64,000 bases of DNA from Pseudofrankia saprophytica (GTDB lineage: Bacteria > Actinomycetota > Actinomycetes > Frankiales > Frankiaceae). Both the position numbers and the translations under genes were made by a program. Below are positions 26,640-35,183 of this stretch, in pieces; position 1 is the stretch's first letter, and each line of letters opens with the position of its first letter. The notes beneath the pieces were generated by a model. That model did no database searches, was not told where the DNA came from, and was given only the letters and a program-made list of their open reading frames with translations. Location of the stretch: the NCBI RefSeq assembly GCF_000235425.2, contig NZ_KI912266.1:2476305-2540304 (forward strand), in the 5' to 3' direction.

Positions 26640-27941
26640 ATGACCTCGTCGCTTCCCTCGCCCGCCTATCCACTGGAGAAGACCCGGCTCGACAACGGAC
26701 TGCGGGTCGTACTTGCCCCCGACACGACGGCGCCGGTCGTGGCCGTCGCCGTGCACTACGACGTCGGCTTCCGGTCCGAGCCGGAGGGCCGTACCGGGTT
26801 CGCGCACCTGTTCGAGCACATGATGTTCCAGGGCAGTGAGAACGTCGGGAAGGCCGAACACCCGAAGTACGTGCAGGCCGCCGGTGGAATCTTCAACGGT
26901 TCGACGCATCCGGACCACACGGACTACTACGAGCTACTTCCGTCCGGTGCGCTCGAGCTCGCGCTCTTCCTCGAGGCCGACCGGATGCGGGCCCCGAAAA
27001 TCACCCGCGAGAACCTGGACAACCAGATCGCCGTTGTCCAGGAAGAAATCCGCGTAAATGTGATGAATCGCCCATATGGCGGCTTCCCCTGGATCACCCT
27101 GCCACCGGTCGCGTTCGACACGTTCCCGAACGCACACAACGGCTATGGCGACTTCAGTGAACTCGAGGCGGCGAGCCTCGACGACGCGGAGGACTTCTTC
27201 GAGAAGTTCTACGCCCCGGGCAACGCCGTCCTGACGATCGCGGGTGACTTCGCCCCCGACGACGTGTTGAAGCTCGTGGAGCGGTACTTCGCCGACATCG
27301 CCGCCCGCGCGGTGCCGGATCGGCGCAGCTTCGCCGAGCCGATCCGGTCCGAGGAGCGGCGGGGTGAGCTCGTCGACAAGCTCGCGCCCCGGCCGGCGCT
27401 CGCGATCGGGTACCGGGTGCCGGACCCGGACACCGACCTGTCCGCGTTCCTCGCCAACTTCCTGCTGACCGACGTGCTCACGTCCGGCGACGCGAGCCGC
27501 CTCGAGCGGCGACTGGTGCAGACCGACCGCTCGGTGATCGGCGTGAGCAGCTACGTCGGCACCTTCGGTGACCCGTTCGACCAGCGCGACCCGCTGCTGC
27601 TGACCGTGGAGGCCCGTCACCCGGCCGAGTCGCCGGCCGCCGGGATCCTCACCGCGATCGACGAGGAGCTCGACCGGCTCGCGACCGACGGCCTCGCCGA
27701 CGGCGAGCTGGAACGGGTGCGGGCCCGCGTCGCTTCGGGGCTGTTGCGCGAGGCGGACGACGCGCTGGGTCGGGCGCTCGCGTTCGGCGCCTTCGAGCTG
27801 CACCGGGGCCGTCCGGAGATGCTCAACGAGCTGCCGGCACTGCTGTCCGAGGTGACCGGTGACGCCGTCGCGGCGGCCGCGGCAGCGCTGCGGGCGCAGG
27901 GACGCTCCGTGCTGGAGCTGAAGGCCGGGGCGGCGTCGTGA
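26640..27941 (+). CDS. M16 family zinc metallopeptidase, catalytic subunit
   Basis: 433 residues (from ATG 26640). The inverted zinc motif HLFEH lies at 56-60, with the third ligand Glu about 76 residues later in QEEIRVN. The C-terminal M16 half-domain follows. These enzymes work as a clam-shell with a second M16 protein, here the downstream gene. GTG at 26598, with TAGCGT 8 bases before it as a possible -10, is an alternative start, perhaps leaderless. The gap to the partner is only 58 bases, so they are probably one operon. Confidence 0.93.
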   Translation: MTSSLPSPAYPLEKTRLDNGLRVVLAPDTTAPVVAVAVHYDVGFRSEPEGRTGFAHLFEHMMFQGSENVGKAEHPKYVQAAGGIFNGSTHPDHTDYYELLPSGALELALFLEADRMRAPKITRENLDNQIAVVQEEIRVNVMNRPYGGFPWITLPPVAFDTFPNAHNGYGDFSELEAASLDDAEDFFEKFYAPGNAVLTIAGDFAPDDVLKLVERYFADIAARAVPDRRSFAEPIRSEERRGELVDKLAPRPALAIGYRVPDPDTDLSAFLANFLLTDVLTSGDASRLERRLVQTDRSVIGVSSYVGTFGDPFDQRDPLLLTVEARHPAESPAAGILTAIDEELDRLATDGLADGELERVRARVASGLLREADDALGRALAFGAFELHRGRPEMLNELPALLSEVTGDAVAAAAAALRAQGRSVLELKAGAAS

Positions 27942-27999
27942 CGACGAGCGAGCGCCCGGGGACTGGTCAAGGACAACTAGCGACGGGACGGCGGGGGCT

Positions 28000-29361
28000 T
28001 TGACGACGACGACCGAACGGGCCGGGGTCATCCCGGCCGTCCGCCCGACGGTGCCGGCGGAGCTCCCGACCGTGGTGGAGCGGACGCTGCCGAACGGGCT
28101 GCGTGTGCTGGTGGTCGCGCGCACCAGCGTCCCGCTGGTGGAGCTGCGGCTGCGGATCCCGTTCACCGGGCTCGGCGCGGACCACGCCGCGCGGGCCGAG
28201 CTGCTGGCCGAGACGCTGTTCACCGGTACGGCGAAGCGGGACCGGGTCGAGATCGCCACCGCCGTGCAGGCCCTCGGTGGATCCCTCTCCACCGGCGTCG
28301 ACGCCGACCGGCTCGCGGTCGTCGGCTCGGCGCTGGCCACCAATCTCGACCCGCTGCTGGGCATCCTCGCCGAGGTGCTGACGGAGGCGAGCTACCCGGA
28401 CGACGAGTTCAGCGGCGAGCGCGACCGGGTGGTCGAGGACGCCACGATGGCGCTCAGCCAGCCGGCCGTGATCGCCCGGGAGGCGCTGCTGCGCCGGCTG
28501 TTCCCCGGGCACCCGTACGGCAGCGCGGTGGTCGAGCCGGCCGTGCTCGCCCGGGTGGGCGTCGGAGCGGTCCGTGATCTGCACACGGCCAGGATCTCGC
28601 CGCGCGGCGCGATCCTGACCCTGGTCGGCGACGTCGACCCGGCGGCGGCGCACGACGCCGTCGAGGCGGCGCTGGGCGGCTGGTCCGGTGGCGAGCCCGA
28701 GGCCGTGCCGGCACTCCCGGCGCTGGCGACCGGTCCGATCCTGATCGTGAACCGGCCGGGCGCGGTGCAGACGAACATCCGCCTCGGCGGCGGTGCCCTC
28801 GACCGGCACGAGCCCGGCTACCCGGCTCAGCGGCTCGCCAACACGATCTTTGGCGGCTACTTCAGCTCCCGCCTGGTCGACAACATCCGCGAGGACAAGG
28901 GCTACACCTACTCGCCGCGCAGCGGCGTGGACCACTACCTGGCCGGCTCCCGGTTCACGGTCGCCGCCGACGTCGCGACCGACGTCACCGGCCCGGCGCT
29001 CCTGGAGATCTTCTACGAGCTCGGCCGGATGGCGGTGCTCGCGCCGTCATCCGACGAGCTGGAGGCGGCCCGGCAGTACTCGGTCGGGACGATGGCGCTC
29101 GGCAGCGCGACGGCCGCCGGCCTGGCCTCGACGCTGTCGGGGCTCGCGGGCGCGGGCATGGGGGTCGAGTACCTGCGTGACCATCCGGCGGCGCTGACCA
29201 GAGTGACCGCCGAGGAGGTGCTCGCCGTGTCCGCCGGCCTGCTCGCGCCGACCAGGCTCATCACGGTGCTCGTCGGGGACGCCGAGAAGATCACGGGCGC
29301 GGTCGCGGCGCTCGGGTCTGTGACGGCCGTGGCCGACTCGTCCTCCCAGCGGAGCTCCTAG
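28000..29361 (+). CDS. M16 family peptidase-like partner subunit (zinc site missing)
   Basis: 453 residues with two M16 half-domains. The place of the HxxEH motif is taken by ARAELLAETLF, so zinc binding is lost. The C-terminal half keeps the substrate-clamping DNIREDKGYTYSPRSG segment (Arg/Tyr pair). This is the usual non-catalytic partner that completes the chamber of the upstream zinc subunit. TTG at 28000 follows a GCGGGGGC stretch that may act as ribosome site. It ends before a strong bidirectional hairpin. Confidence 0.9.
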   Translation: MTTTTERAGVIPAVRPTVPAELPTVVERTLPNGLRVLVVARTSVPLVELRLRIPFTGLGADHAARAELLAETLFTGTAKRDRVEIATAVQALGGSLSTGVDADRLAVVGSALATNLDPLLGILAEVLTEASYPDDEFSGERDRVVEDATMALSQPAVIAREALLRRLFPGHPYGSAVVEPAVLARVGVGAVRDLHTARISPRGAILTLVGDVDPAAAHDAVEAALGGWSGGEPEAVPALPALATGPILIVNRPGAVQTNIRLGGGALDRHEPGYPAQRLANTIFGGYFSSRLVDNIREDKGYTYSPRSGVDHYLAGSRFTVAADVATDVTGPALLEIFYELGRMAVLAPSSDELEAARQYSVGTMALGSATAAGLASTLSGLAGAGMGVEYLRDHPAALTRVTAEEVLAVSAGLLAPTRLITVLVGDAEKITGAVAALGSVTAVADSSSQRSS

Positions 29362-29435
29362 CCAGTCCTGCGCGGGCCGGGGTGCGGCGCCACCCGGGCC
29401 AGCGACCAACCTTGGAACCGTCCCCTGGCCGCTGG

Positions 29436-29466
29436 CCGCCGGAATCGGTCTCACCGATTCCGGCGG
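29436..29466. terminator. Bidirectional stem-loop between convergent genes
   Basis: A perfect 14-bp stem (CCGCCGGAATCGGT and its complement) with the loop CTC lies between the convergent M16 and GAF-ANTAR genes. Confidence 0.8.
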
Positions 29467-29484
29467 TCCGCTTCGTCCTTCGCG

Positions 29485-30841
29485 TCAGTGGCGAGTCGGG
29501 GTGGCACGCGGTGGGGCGGGCCGGGGCGCTGAGCCCGGGCCGGGACCCGGCCCGGCCGCGGGCCCCGGTCCCGGCCGGCCGCCGAGCTCTCCCGGCAGCG
29601 CGATCCGCGGGTCGCTGACCGAGTCGACGACCTGGCGGGCCAGGTCGTGCACCCGCCTGCCCATGCCTCGCGCGGTGCGCCGCAGCCGCTCGAACGCGTC
29701 CCGCGGCTTGATGTGGTGGCGCTCGGCCAGCACGCCGATGGCCTGCTCCACGATCACCCTGGAGGCGAGCGCGTGCTCCAGCTGGACCACCGACAGCCGC
29801 AGCTTCTCGACCTCGCCGAGCTCCCGGTCGGCGCGGCGCGGCCGGCCGGGCGGGTTCAGGTCTTCGGCCAGCAGATCGGCCAGCACCATCGCGGAGATCA
29901 GGTCACCCACCGGCCGGACGTCCGTGCCGGGGCCCTCGACCACCCAGCCGGCGCTGGTCCGGCGCAGCCGTAGCTCGCCGTCCGTGGCCGGTGCCGCGCC
30001 GGGCGGCGCCGTCGACGGCTGCGCGGGGCGTGGGGGCGACCGGCCGGGGAGGCGGCGCGGGCCGGGGTCCCGGCCGGGGTGGGGGTCCGGGCCGGGGCGC
30101 CTTGCCCGTTCCGGCGACACCTGCGCCGGGCAGGGCTTGGCCTGGCCCGTCGTGCCCCGCGCCGGAGACCGGCGACCCCGCCGGGGTCGTGGGCTCCGCC
30201 GACGGCGCGGGTCGCTGACCAGACCCCGGTCGCGGCGCTCCGAGTACGGCGGGGTTGGGGACGGCGCTCGTGGATGGGCCACCGGCCGGGCTCGGCGCCG
30301 CCGGTGAGGGCGCCGCCGCCGGCGATGCCGCCGAAAGGGGGGCCGCCGCGGGCGGGGCATCGCCAGTTGGCCACGCGGCACCCAGACCGTCGGCTATGCC
30401 GCGGAGCAATGGCAGCGCCGTGGGCACAACTTCGACCGCGCCACGGTCTAGACCGACCAGCAACCCGGCGAGCTCACCCGTCCGGGTAAGGACCGGCACG
30501 ACGACGTGACTGCCCACTCCGAGGCGTTCGTGTTCGACCGTGTCCGCCAGGCTCGGTTCCATCCCCACATTGGTGCCAATGGCTGGGGCACCGTCAAGCA
30601 CGCGGGCGACCAGACTCGCCGACCGCGGGTACTGCGTTCCCGGTTCCAGACCAGGCAGCGTCCCAACCACCTCTAGGTAGGTGGCCGTTGTCGTGGAAAT
30701 TTCCACGAACCCGGTCGCCTCCATGTGGTGGAGGGCTTGCGCGGCCCGCGCGGCAGCGTCCACGGTGCTGCGCGCCTGTCCTGAGGGTGGTGACGACACA
30801 GGCCGAACTCTCCCACAAACTTCACGGGCAGTGACGGACAC
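29485..30841 (-). pseudogene. GAF-ANTAR regulator interrupted by a frameshift
   Basis: Two halves of one regulator lie in different frames. The upstream half is a GAF sensor domain (GFVEISTTTATYLEVVGTLP, VGSHVVVPVLTRTGELAGLL) followed by a long Pro/Ala/Gly linker. The downstream half is an ANTAR RNA-binding domain (SRVIVEQAIGVLAERHHIKP, AFERLRRTARGMGRRVHD). ANTAR proteins bind paired hairpins in nascent RNA and prevent termination. Codon character switches frame by +1 at about 30000-30040, next to a run of five identical bases (30032-30036). Each half is otherwise intact, so this is a recent mutation, a sequencing slip or, less likely, programmed frameshifting. Start uncertain (GTG 30841 or upstream 30886). 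Confidence 0.75.
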
Positions 30842-30913
30842 CGTCCCATGAGCCGGCCGTGTATGCGTCCGGAGGGCGTCGAGCACCGATTTTCTCGTTG
30901 CTCTGCGTATCCG

Positions 30914-31153
30914 TTATGCGGCAGAAGTGACCTTCTCGGTGACCTGACGGAGGGACGGATTCGTCATCACAGTCCCATCCGGGAAGACGACCGTGGGCAC
31001 GGTCGCGTTGCCGTTGTTCGCATCGCGGACCAGTTGCTCGGCAGTGGGGTCGGACTCGATGTCGACGACCTCATACCGGATGCCTGCATCATCCATCTGG
31101 CGCTTCAGCCGCTTGCAGTAGCCACACCAGCTGGTGCTGTACATCGTGAGCAC
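30914..31153 (-). CDS. mrx1: Mycoredoxin-type glutaredoxin
   Basis: 79-residue glutaredoxin-fold protein with the redox motif CGYC at residues 10-13 and the cis-Pro of ATVPTVVFPDG. In actinobacteria it reduces mycothiol mixed disulfides. GTG at 31153 has AGAGG 7 bases upstream. Divergent from uvrD2, exactly as Rv3198A and uvrD2 neighbour each other in M. tuberculosis. Confidence 0.92.
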   Translation of the reverse strand: MLTMYSTSWCGYCKRLKRQMDDAGIRYEVVDIESDPTAEQLVRDANNGNATVPTVVFPDGTVMTNPSLRQVTEKVTSAA

Positions 31154-31347
31154 TGATCATCCTCTCGCCTCGGCCGAGCAAAGCGCGGCCTGCCTGTAGC
31201 CCTGCCGTCACGAGCCAACAACCGACATACCCGGTCAGACGGGGATGCATTCCCACGCCGCGACCACCCGCGACCGGGTGCCAGCCATCCACAACCCGCC
31301 GACGGCCCCGCCGCTTCCCACCGCCGCCGGTGACTACGTTTCAGGTC

Positions 31348-33678
31348 ATGTCCGGTGAGCTGGCCGCCGTCTCGCGCACGTCCCGTACGTACCGCCCGGC
31401 CGGGTCGGCCGGGTCGGCTGATGCCGACCAGCCGCCCCCGGCCGCCGACGGGGCGCCCGCCGACGGCTCACTCGACGGCCGCGTCGACGGGTCCGAGGAA
31501 TGGCGGCTCGACCCGGAACAACGCGCCGCGGTGCTCGCGCCGATCGGACCGGTCTGCATCCTTGCCGGTGCGGGAACGGGCAAGACCAGGACGATCACCC
31601 ACCGGATCGCCCACCTCACCCGGCAGGGAGTGCCCGGCGGGCAGGTGCTCGCGGTGACCTTCACCAACCGGGCCGCCGGCGAGCTGCGCTCCCGGCTGCG
31701 GGGGATGGAGGTGGAGGGGGTGCAGGCCCGGACGTTCCACGCGGCGGCGCTGCGCCAGCTCGGGTACTTCTGGCCCAAGGTCGCCGGCGCGGCGCTGCCC
31801 GCCCTCGTCCAGAGCCGCATCCCCCTGATCGCCAAGGCCGCCGCCCGGTCGTCCCGGCGCCCCGACCGGGGGGAGCTGCGCGACCTCGCCTCCGAGATCG
31901 AGTGGGCGAAGGCCACGATGGTGACGCCCGAGGACTACCCGCGCACGGCCGAGGCGGCGGGGCGCGAGACCGTCTGGCCGGCGGACGCGGTCAGCCGGTT
32001 GTACGCGGACTACGAACAGGCCAAGCGCGCGGCCGGTGTGGTGGACTTCGACGACCTGTTGCTGCTGACCGCGGCGATCATCGAGGAGCACTCCTGGGTC
32101 GCCACCGAGCTGCGGTCGCGGTACCGCCACTTCGTCGTGGACGAGTACCAGGACGTCAACCCGCTGCAGCAGCGGGTGCTCGACGCCTGGCTGGGGGACC
32201 GGGACAGCCTGTGCGTCGTGGGTGACCCGCACCAGACCATCTACTCCTTCAGCGGCGCCTCGCCGCGCTACCTCGTCGGGTTCCCGCGCCGCTTCCCGGC
32301 CGCGACCGTCGTCCACCTCGTCCGCGACTACCGCTCGACCCCTCAGGTGGTCGGCCTCGCGAACGCGCTGCTCGGCGCGGCCCCGTCAGGCCCCCCAGGT
32401 CCCGCGGGCCCGACGAGCCCGGCGGGTGCCCGTCCCGGTGGGGACGCCGGCCGCGCCGCCGTCTCCGCCGTGGGTGGGGTGGCGGCAGGGCAACCGGGTC
32501 TCGTCGCGATGCGTCCGGACGGCCCGGAGCCGGCGCTGGTCGAATGCGTGGACGAGGCGGACGAGGCCAGGGCGGTGGTGGCCCGGATCCGGACGCTGCT
32601 CGCCGGCGGAGTACCGGCCAGCGAGATCGCCGTGCTTTACCGGATCAACGCGGCTTCCGAGGCCTACGAGGAGGCGATCGGCGCGGCCGGCATCCCGTAC
32701 CTGGTGAAGGGCGGCGAGCGGTTCTTCGAACGGCCGGAGGTGCGGGACGCGGTGCGGCTGCTGCGCGCCGCGTTGCGCTCCGCCGAGACGGACCGCCCGG
32801 CGGGGCTCGCGGAGACGGTCGCCGACGTGCTGCGGGGCGCCGGCTGGCGGGCGACGGCGCCCACCGTCGGGGCCGAGCGGGAACGCTGGGAGAACCTCGC
32901 CGCCCTGCACCGGCTGGCCGTCGACCTGGTGGTGGCCGAGCCCGACGCCGGGTTGGAGCGTTTCGTCGCGGACCTCGCCGACCGGACGGCCCACCAGCAC
33001 GTCCCCACCGTCGAAGGGGTGACGCTGGCCTCGTTGCACGCGGCCAAGGGCCTGGAATGGGACGCGGTGTTCCTCGTCGGCCTGACCGACGGGATGGTGC
33101 CGATCGTGCACGCGCAGACCGACGAGGAGATCGCGGAGGAACGGCGGCTGCTCTATGTCGGCGTCACCCGGGCGCGGGAGCACCTGGCCCTGTCCTGGGC
33201 GCTCGCGCGCACCGCGGGTGGGCGGCCCCGGCGGCGGTCGCGGTTTCTCGACGGGCTGCGCCCGGCCGGTGCCAGGCCTGCGGCCGCCGGCCGCCGGACC
33301 GCGGGGGCGGGCCCGAGCGGGGGCGGCGGGGAAGGCGGCGCCGCTAACGGGGCGGCCAGGCCAAAGGGGCGGGCCGCCGTGCGCTGCCGGGTGTGCGGCC
33401 AGGCGCTCACCGGGGTAGCGGCACGCACCGGCCGGTGCGCGACCTGTCCCCGCCAGGTCGACCGGGACCTGCTCAACCGGCTGCGGGAATGGCGGGCGGG
33501 GAAGGCGCGGGAGCTGGGCAGGCCGGCCTTCGTCATCCTCACCGACGCGACGCTGGAGGCGATCGCCGAGAGCCGGCCCGGCACGGTCGCCGAACTGGTC
33601 GCCATCCCGGGGATCGGCCAGGTGAAGCTCGACAGCTACGGCGCCGACGTGCTCGCCCTGGTAACCGGGCCACGCTGA
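31348..33678 (+). CDS. uvrD2: ATP-dependent DNA helicase UvrD2
   Basis: About 776 residues. UvrD-type 3'-5' motor: GAGTGKTRTI, VTFTNRAAGEL, VDEYQDVNPLQQ, GDPHQTIYSFSGA, SLHAAKGLEWDAVF and YVGVTRAREHLALS. A linker then leads to a four-Cys zinc element (CRVCGQAL ... CATC, about residue 680-700), the hallmark of UvrD2, and a C-terminal HRDC domain (PAFVILTDATLEAIAESRPG, IPGIGQVKLDSYG). The N-terminal 55 residues are disordered. Start ATG 31348, or GTG 31330. Acts in DNA repair or replication-associated unwinding. Confidence 0.93.
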   Translation: MSGELAAVSRTSRTYRPAGSAGSADADQPPPAADGAPADGSLDGRVDGSEEWRLDPEQRAAVLAPIGPVCILAGAGTGKTRTITHRIAHLTRQGVPGGQVLAVTFTNRAAGELRSRLRGMEVEGVQARTFHAAALRQLGYFWPKVAGAALPALVQSRIPLIAKAAARSSRRPDRGELRDLASEIEWAKATMVTPEDYPRTAEAAGRETVWPADAVSRLYADYEQAKRAAGVVDFDDLLLLTAAIIEEHSWVATELRSRYRHFVVDEYQDVNPLQQRVLDAWLGDRDSLCVVGDPHQTIYSFSGASPRYLVGFPRRFPAATVVHLVRDYRSTPQVVGLANALLGAAPSGPPGPAGPTSPAGARPGGDAGRAAVSAVGGVAAGQPGLVAMRPDGPEPALVECVDEADEARAVVARIRTLLAGGVPASEIAVLYRINAASEAYEEAIGAAGIPYLVKGGERFFERPEVRDAVRLLRAALRSAETDRPAGLAETVADVLRGAGWRATAPTVGAERERWENLAALHRLAVDLVVAEPDAGLERFVADLADRTAHQHVPTVEGVTLASLHAAKGLEWDAVFLVGLTDGMVPIVHAQTDEEIAEERRLLYVGVTRAREHLALSWALARTAGGRPRRRSRFLDGLRPAGARPAAAGRRTAGAGPSGGGGEGGAANGAARPKGRAAVRCRVCGQALTGVAARTGRCATCPRQVDRDLLNRLREWRAGKARELGRPAFVILTDATLEAIAESRPGTVAELVAIPGIGQVKLDSYGADVLALVTGPR

Positions 33679-33680
33679 CC

Positions 33681-33722
33681 GACCGCCGACCGCCGACCGC
33701 CGACCGCCGACCGCCGACCGCC
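33681..33722 (+). repeat. Heptamer tandem repeat
   Basis: Six perfect tandem copies of GACCGCC directly after the uvrD2 stop, followed by degenerate GC-rich variants to about 33780. It is a simple-sequence repeat likely to vary in copy number; no spacer structure, so not CRISPR. Confidence 0.9.
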
Positions 33723-33897
33723 GGACGCCGGACGCGACGGCCGGATGCCGATCGCCGGACGCCGGCCGGCGGATCGCCGGCGCCTCACGGGCGCGCGCCC
33801 ACCTCGTCGGTGACGGTACCGGCATGAGTCATTGCTTGACGTAACGGACGATTGGTTCGGCTCGACGGGTGTTACCCGTGGTGTCGCCTGGCCGACT

Positions 33898-33937
33898 TGA
33901 AAAATAAGTTGTCGCCGTTCCGAGGTCCCCCTACCGT
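33898..33937 (+). promoter_or_regulatory. WhiB7-type autoregulated promoter
   Basis: An AT-rich block TGAAAAATAAG (33898-33908) sits directly upstream of a -35 TTGTCG (33909-33914), with a 17-base spacer and a -10 TACCGT (33932-33937). AT-rich sequence immediately upstream of -35 is the known signature of WhiB7/sigma-A-dependent promoters, including whiB7's own. A start point at about 33943 is predicted. Confidence 0.75.
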
Positions 33938-33942
33938 TACCC

Positions 33943-33969
33943 ATGAACACCGGAGCTGGTGCTCGCTGA
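33943..33969 (+). CDS. Leaderless 8-codon upstream ORF (whiB7 leader)
   Basis: ATG begins 6 bases after the -10 hexamer, so the transcript probably starts at or within two bases of it. The frame reads MNTGAGAR and stops at TGA. Leaderless mini-ORFs are common in actinobacteria. Its position at the very start of the whiB7 leader suggests a translation-sensing role; not proven. Confidence 0.45.
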   Translation: MNTGAGAR

Positions 33970-34102
33970 GCGCTGGGCCACGGTCCCTGGGTCACCATCC
34001 CGCGGATCACCGTCCCAGTGATCGTCGTAGCTCCGGGTCTTGGAACCGATGACGGATGTCGGCCGCGAGAGCGGACCGGCCGCGCGAAGGGAGGCGATAG
34101 GG

Positions 34103-34579
34103 GTGCTCAGTGGCATTCGTATCGCGGTCTTCGGCGCCGGCTGTGCCGAGCTCGGGGCGGTCATCGCGCGTCCGCGCGAGGTCGGCGTCCTGTCAGGTCC
34201 CGCGCGCGGATCGCTCGAAACCGCCGTGGCAGGCGGTTTCTGGCGTGGACTCGGCGTGACGGACGCACCGGCCTGGCGGGGCGGGATGGATATCCCGGCG
34301 TCGGCCCTCCCGCTCATGGCGGATCTGTCGGCGGCCACCGAGCCGATGGCATATGCGCTGGCGGATGAGGCCCGTCACGGCGTCGTTCCGGCCGCGAAGC
34401 CGACCGTCGCCCCGGCGGCACGGCGTGGCGCGAGCGTCATCGCCGCGGCCGCACGGGACAAGTCCGCCTTCCAGACGGCCGCCATTGCCCACACGAACAA
34501 GCTCCAGGCCAAGACCCAGGCGTCCACGCGACGTCACCCAGACAGCAGGGGTCCGTCCCAGACGGAACCGCCGGTGTAG
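34103..34579 (+). CDS. 158-codon ORF within the whiB7 leader
   Basis: 158 residues from GTG 34103, which has GGGAGG 8 bases upstream. Composition looks coding (VLSGIRIAVFGAGCAELGAV at the start, no Arg-rich bias), but no family is recognised and no signal or membrane segment is clear; the C-terminus is Gln/Ser/Thr-rich. Its last codons contain the bases that can pair with the whiB7 attenuator, and its stop lies 23 bases before the terminator stem. It may be a regulatory uORF whose translation controls whiB7, an unrelated small protein, or both. Confidence 0.5.
   Translation: MLSGIRIAVFGAGCAELGAVIARPREVGVLSGPARGSLETAVAGGFWRGLGVTDAPAWRGGMDIPASALPLMADLSAATEPMAYALADEARHGVVPAAKPTVAPAARRGASVIAAAARDKSAFQTAAIAHTNKLQAKTQASTRRHPDSRGPSQTEPPV
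34548..34566 (+). promoter_or_regulatory. Candidate antiterminator arm with competing hairpin
   Basis: GGGGTCCG (34548-34555) is perfectly complementary to CGGACCCC (34608-34615) in the ascending arm of the whiB7 terminator. It is alternatively trapped by a 6-bp hairpin TCCGTC-CCA-GACGGA (34552-34566). The three pairings are mutually exclusive, as in attenuation switches. Confidence 0.55.
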
Positions 34580-34602
34580 CCGGCACCTAGGCCAGAACCC
34601 GA

Positions 34603-34642
34603 GGCCGCGGACCCCACTGGGGCCCGCGGCCTTTGTGTTTTT
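34603..34642 (+). terminator. Intrinsic attenuator before whiB7
   Basis: GGCCGCGG and CCCC pair with GGGG and CCGCGGCC around the loop ACT, with a single A-C mismatch, and the stem is followed by TTTGTGTTTTT. It is a textbook intrinsic terminator placed upstream of whiB7 and inside its own transcript. Confidence 0.85.
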
Positions 34643-34688
34643 CCCTTCTGACCGCACCGAAGAGATTCCCGTGTCGGAGGTGACACCG

Positions 34689-34964
34689 GTGTTCGACCCC
34701 TCGATCGTTGCCCGGATCGAGCGGGAGCGTCTTTCGCTTCCCTGCTGGGACGCTGACCCCGACCTGTTCTTCGCGGAGTCGCCGGCGGACGTCGAGTCCG
34801 CGAAGGCGATCTGCCGCGACTGCCCTATCCGCCTGGCCTGCCTGGCGACCGCGCTCGACCGCCACGAGCCCTGGGGCGTGTGGGGCGGTGAGCTCGTGGT
34901 CACCGGCGTCGTGGTCCCGTACAAGCGCCCCCGCGGCCGTCCCCGCAAGGTGATCGCGGCCTAG
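34689..34964 (+). CDS. whiB7: Redox/antibiotic-resistance regulator WhiB7
   Basis: 91-residue iron-sulfur transcription factor. Cluster ligands are Cys 19, 42, 45 and 51 (C, CxxC, C spacing). Then come the EPWGVWGGE sigma-A contact turn and a C-terminal AT-hook KRPRGRPRK, which is the feature that separates WhiB7 from other Wbl proteins. Length equals M. tuberculosis WhiB7 (92 aa). GTG 34689 has GGAGG 9 bases upstream; GTG 34671 is an alternative. WhiB7 activates intrinsic resistance genes with sigma A when translation is inhibited. Preceded by an attenuation-like leader; located between uvrD2 and the AarF-type gene as in M. tuberculosis. Confidence 0.95.
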   Translation: MFDPSIVARIERERLSLPCWDADPDLFFAESPADVESAKAICRDCPIRLACLATALDRHEPWGVWGGELVVTGVVVPYKRPRGRPRKVIAA

Positions 34965-35183
34965 ACCCCGTGACCGTGCGATCATGAATTTCGATCACAC
35001 AGCCGACGGGTTTCCCATCATCCGTACCTTCATCGCTGGCCGCCTGGCCGCCCGCACGGGGCGAGCCAGGCGGCCAGCTCCATCTCGTACCCCGACCGCG
35101 CCATCAGGTGTTCGGTGATTCGCCCCTCGGGGGTGAGGCGCGCGTCGCCTCTCGGTACGGTGTGCGCCAGTAGTGTTCCGATC

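Noticed and set aside
33681-33780. Possible CRISPR or VNTR
   Set aside because: Units are 7 bp and contiguous, without spacers; it is a simple tandem repeat.
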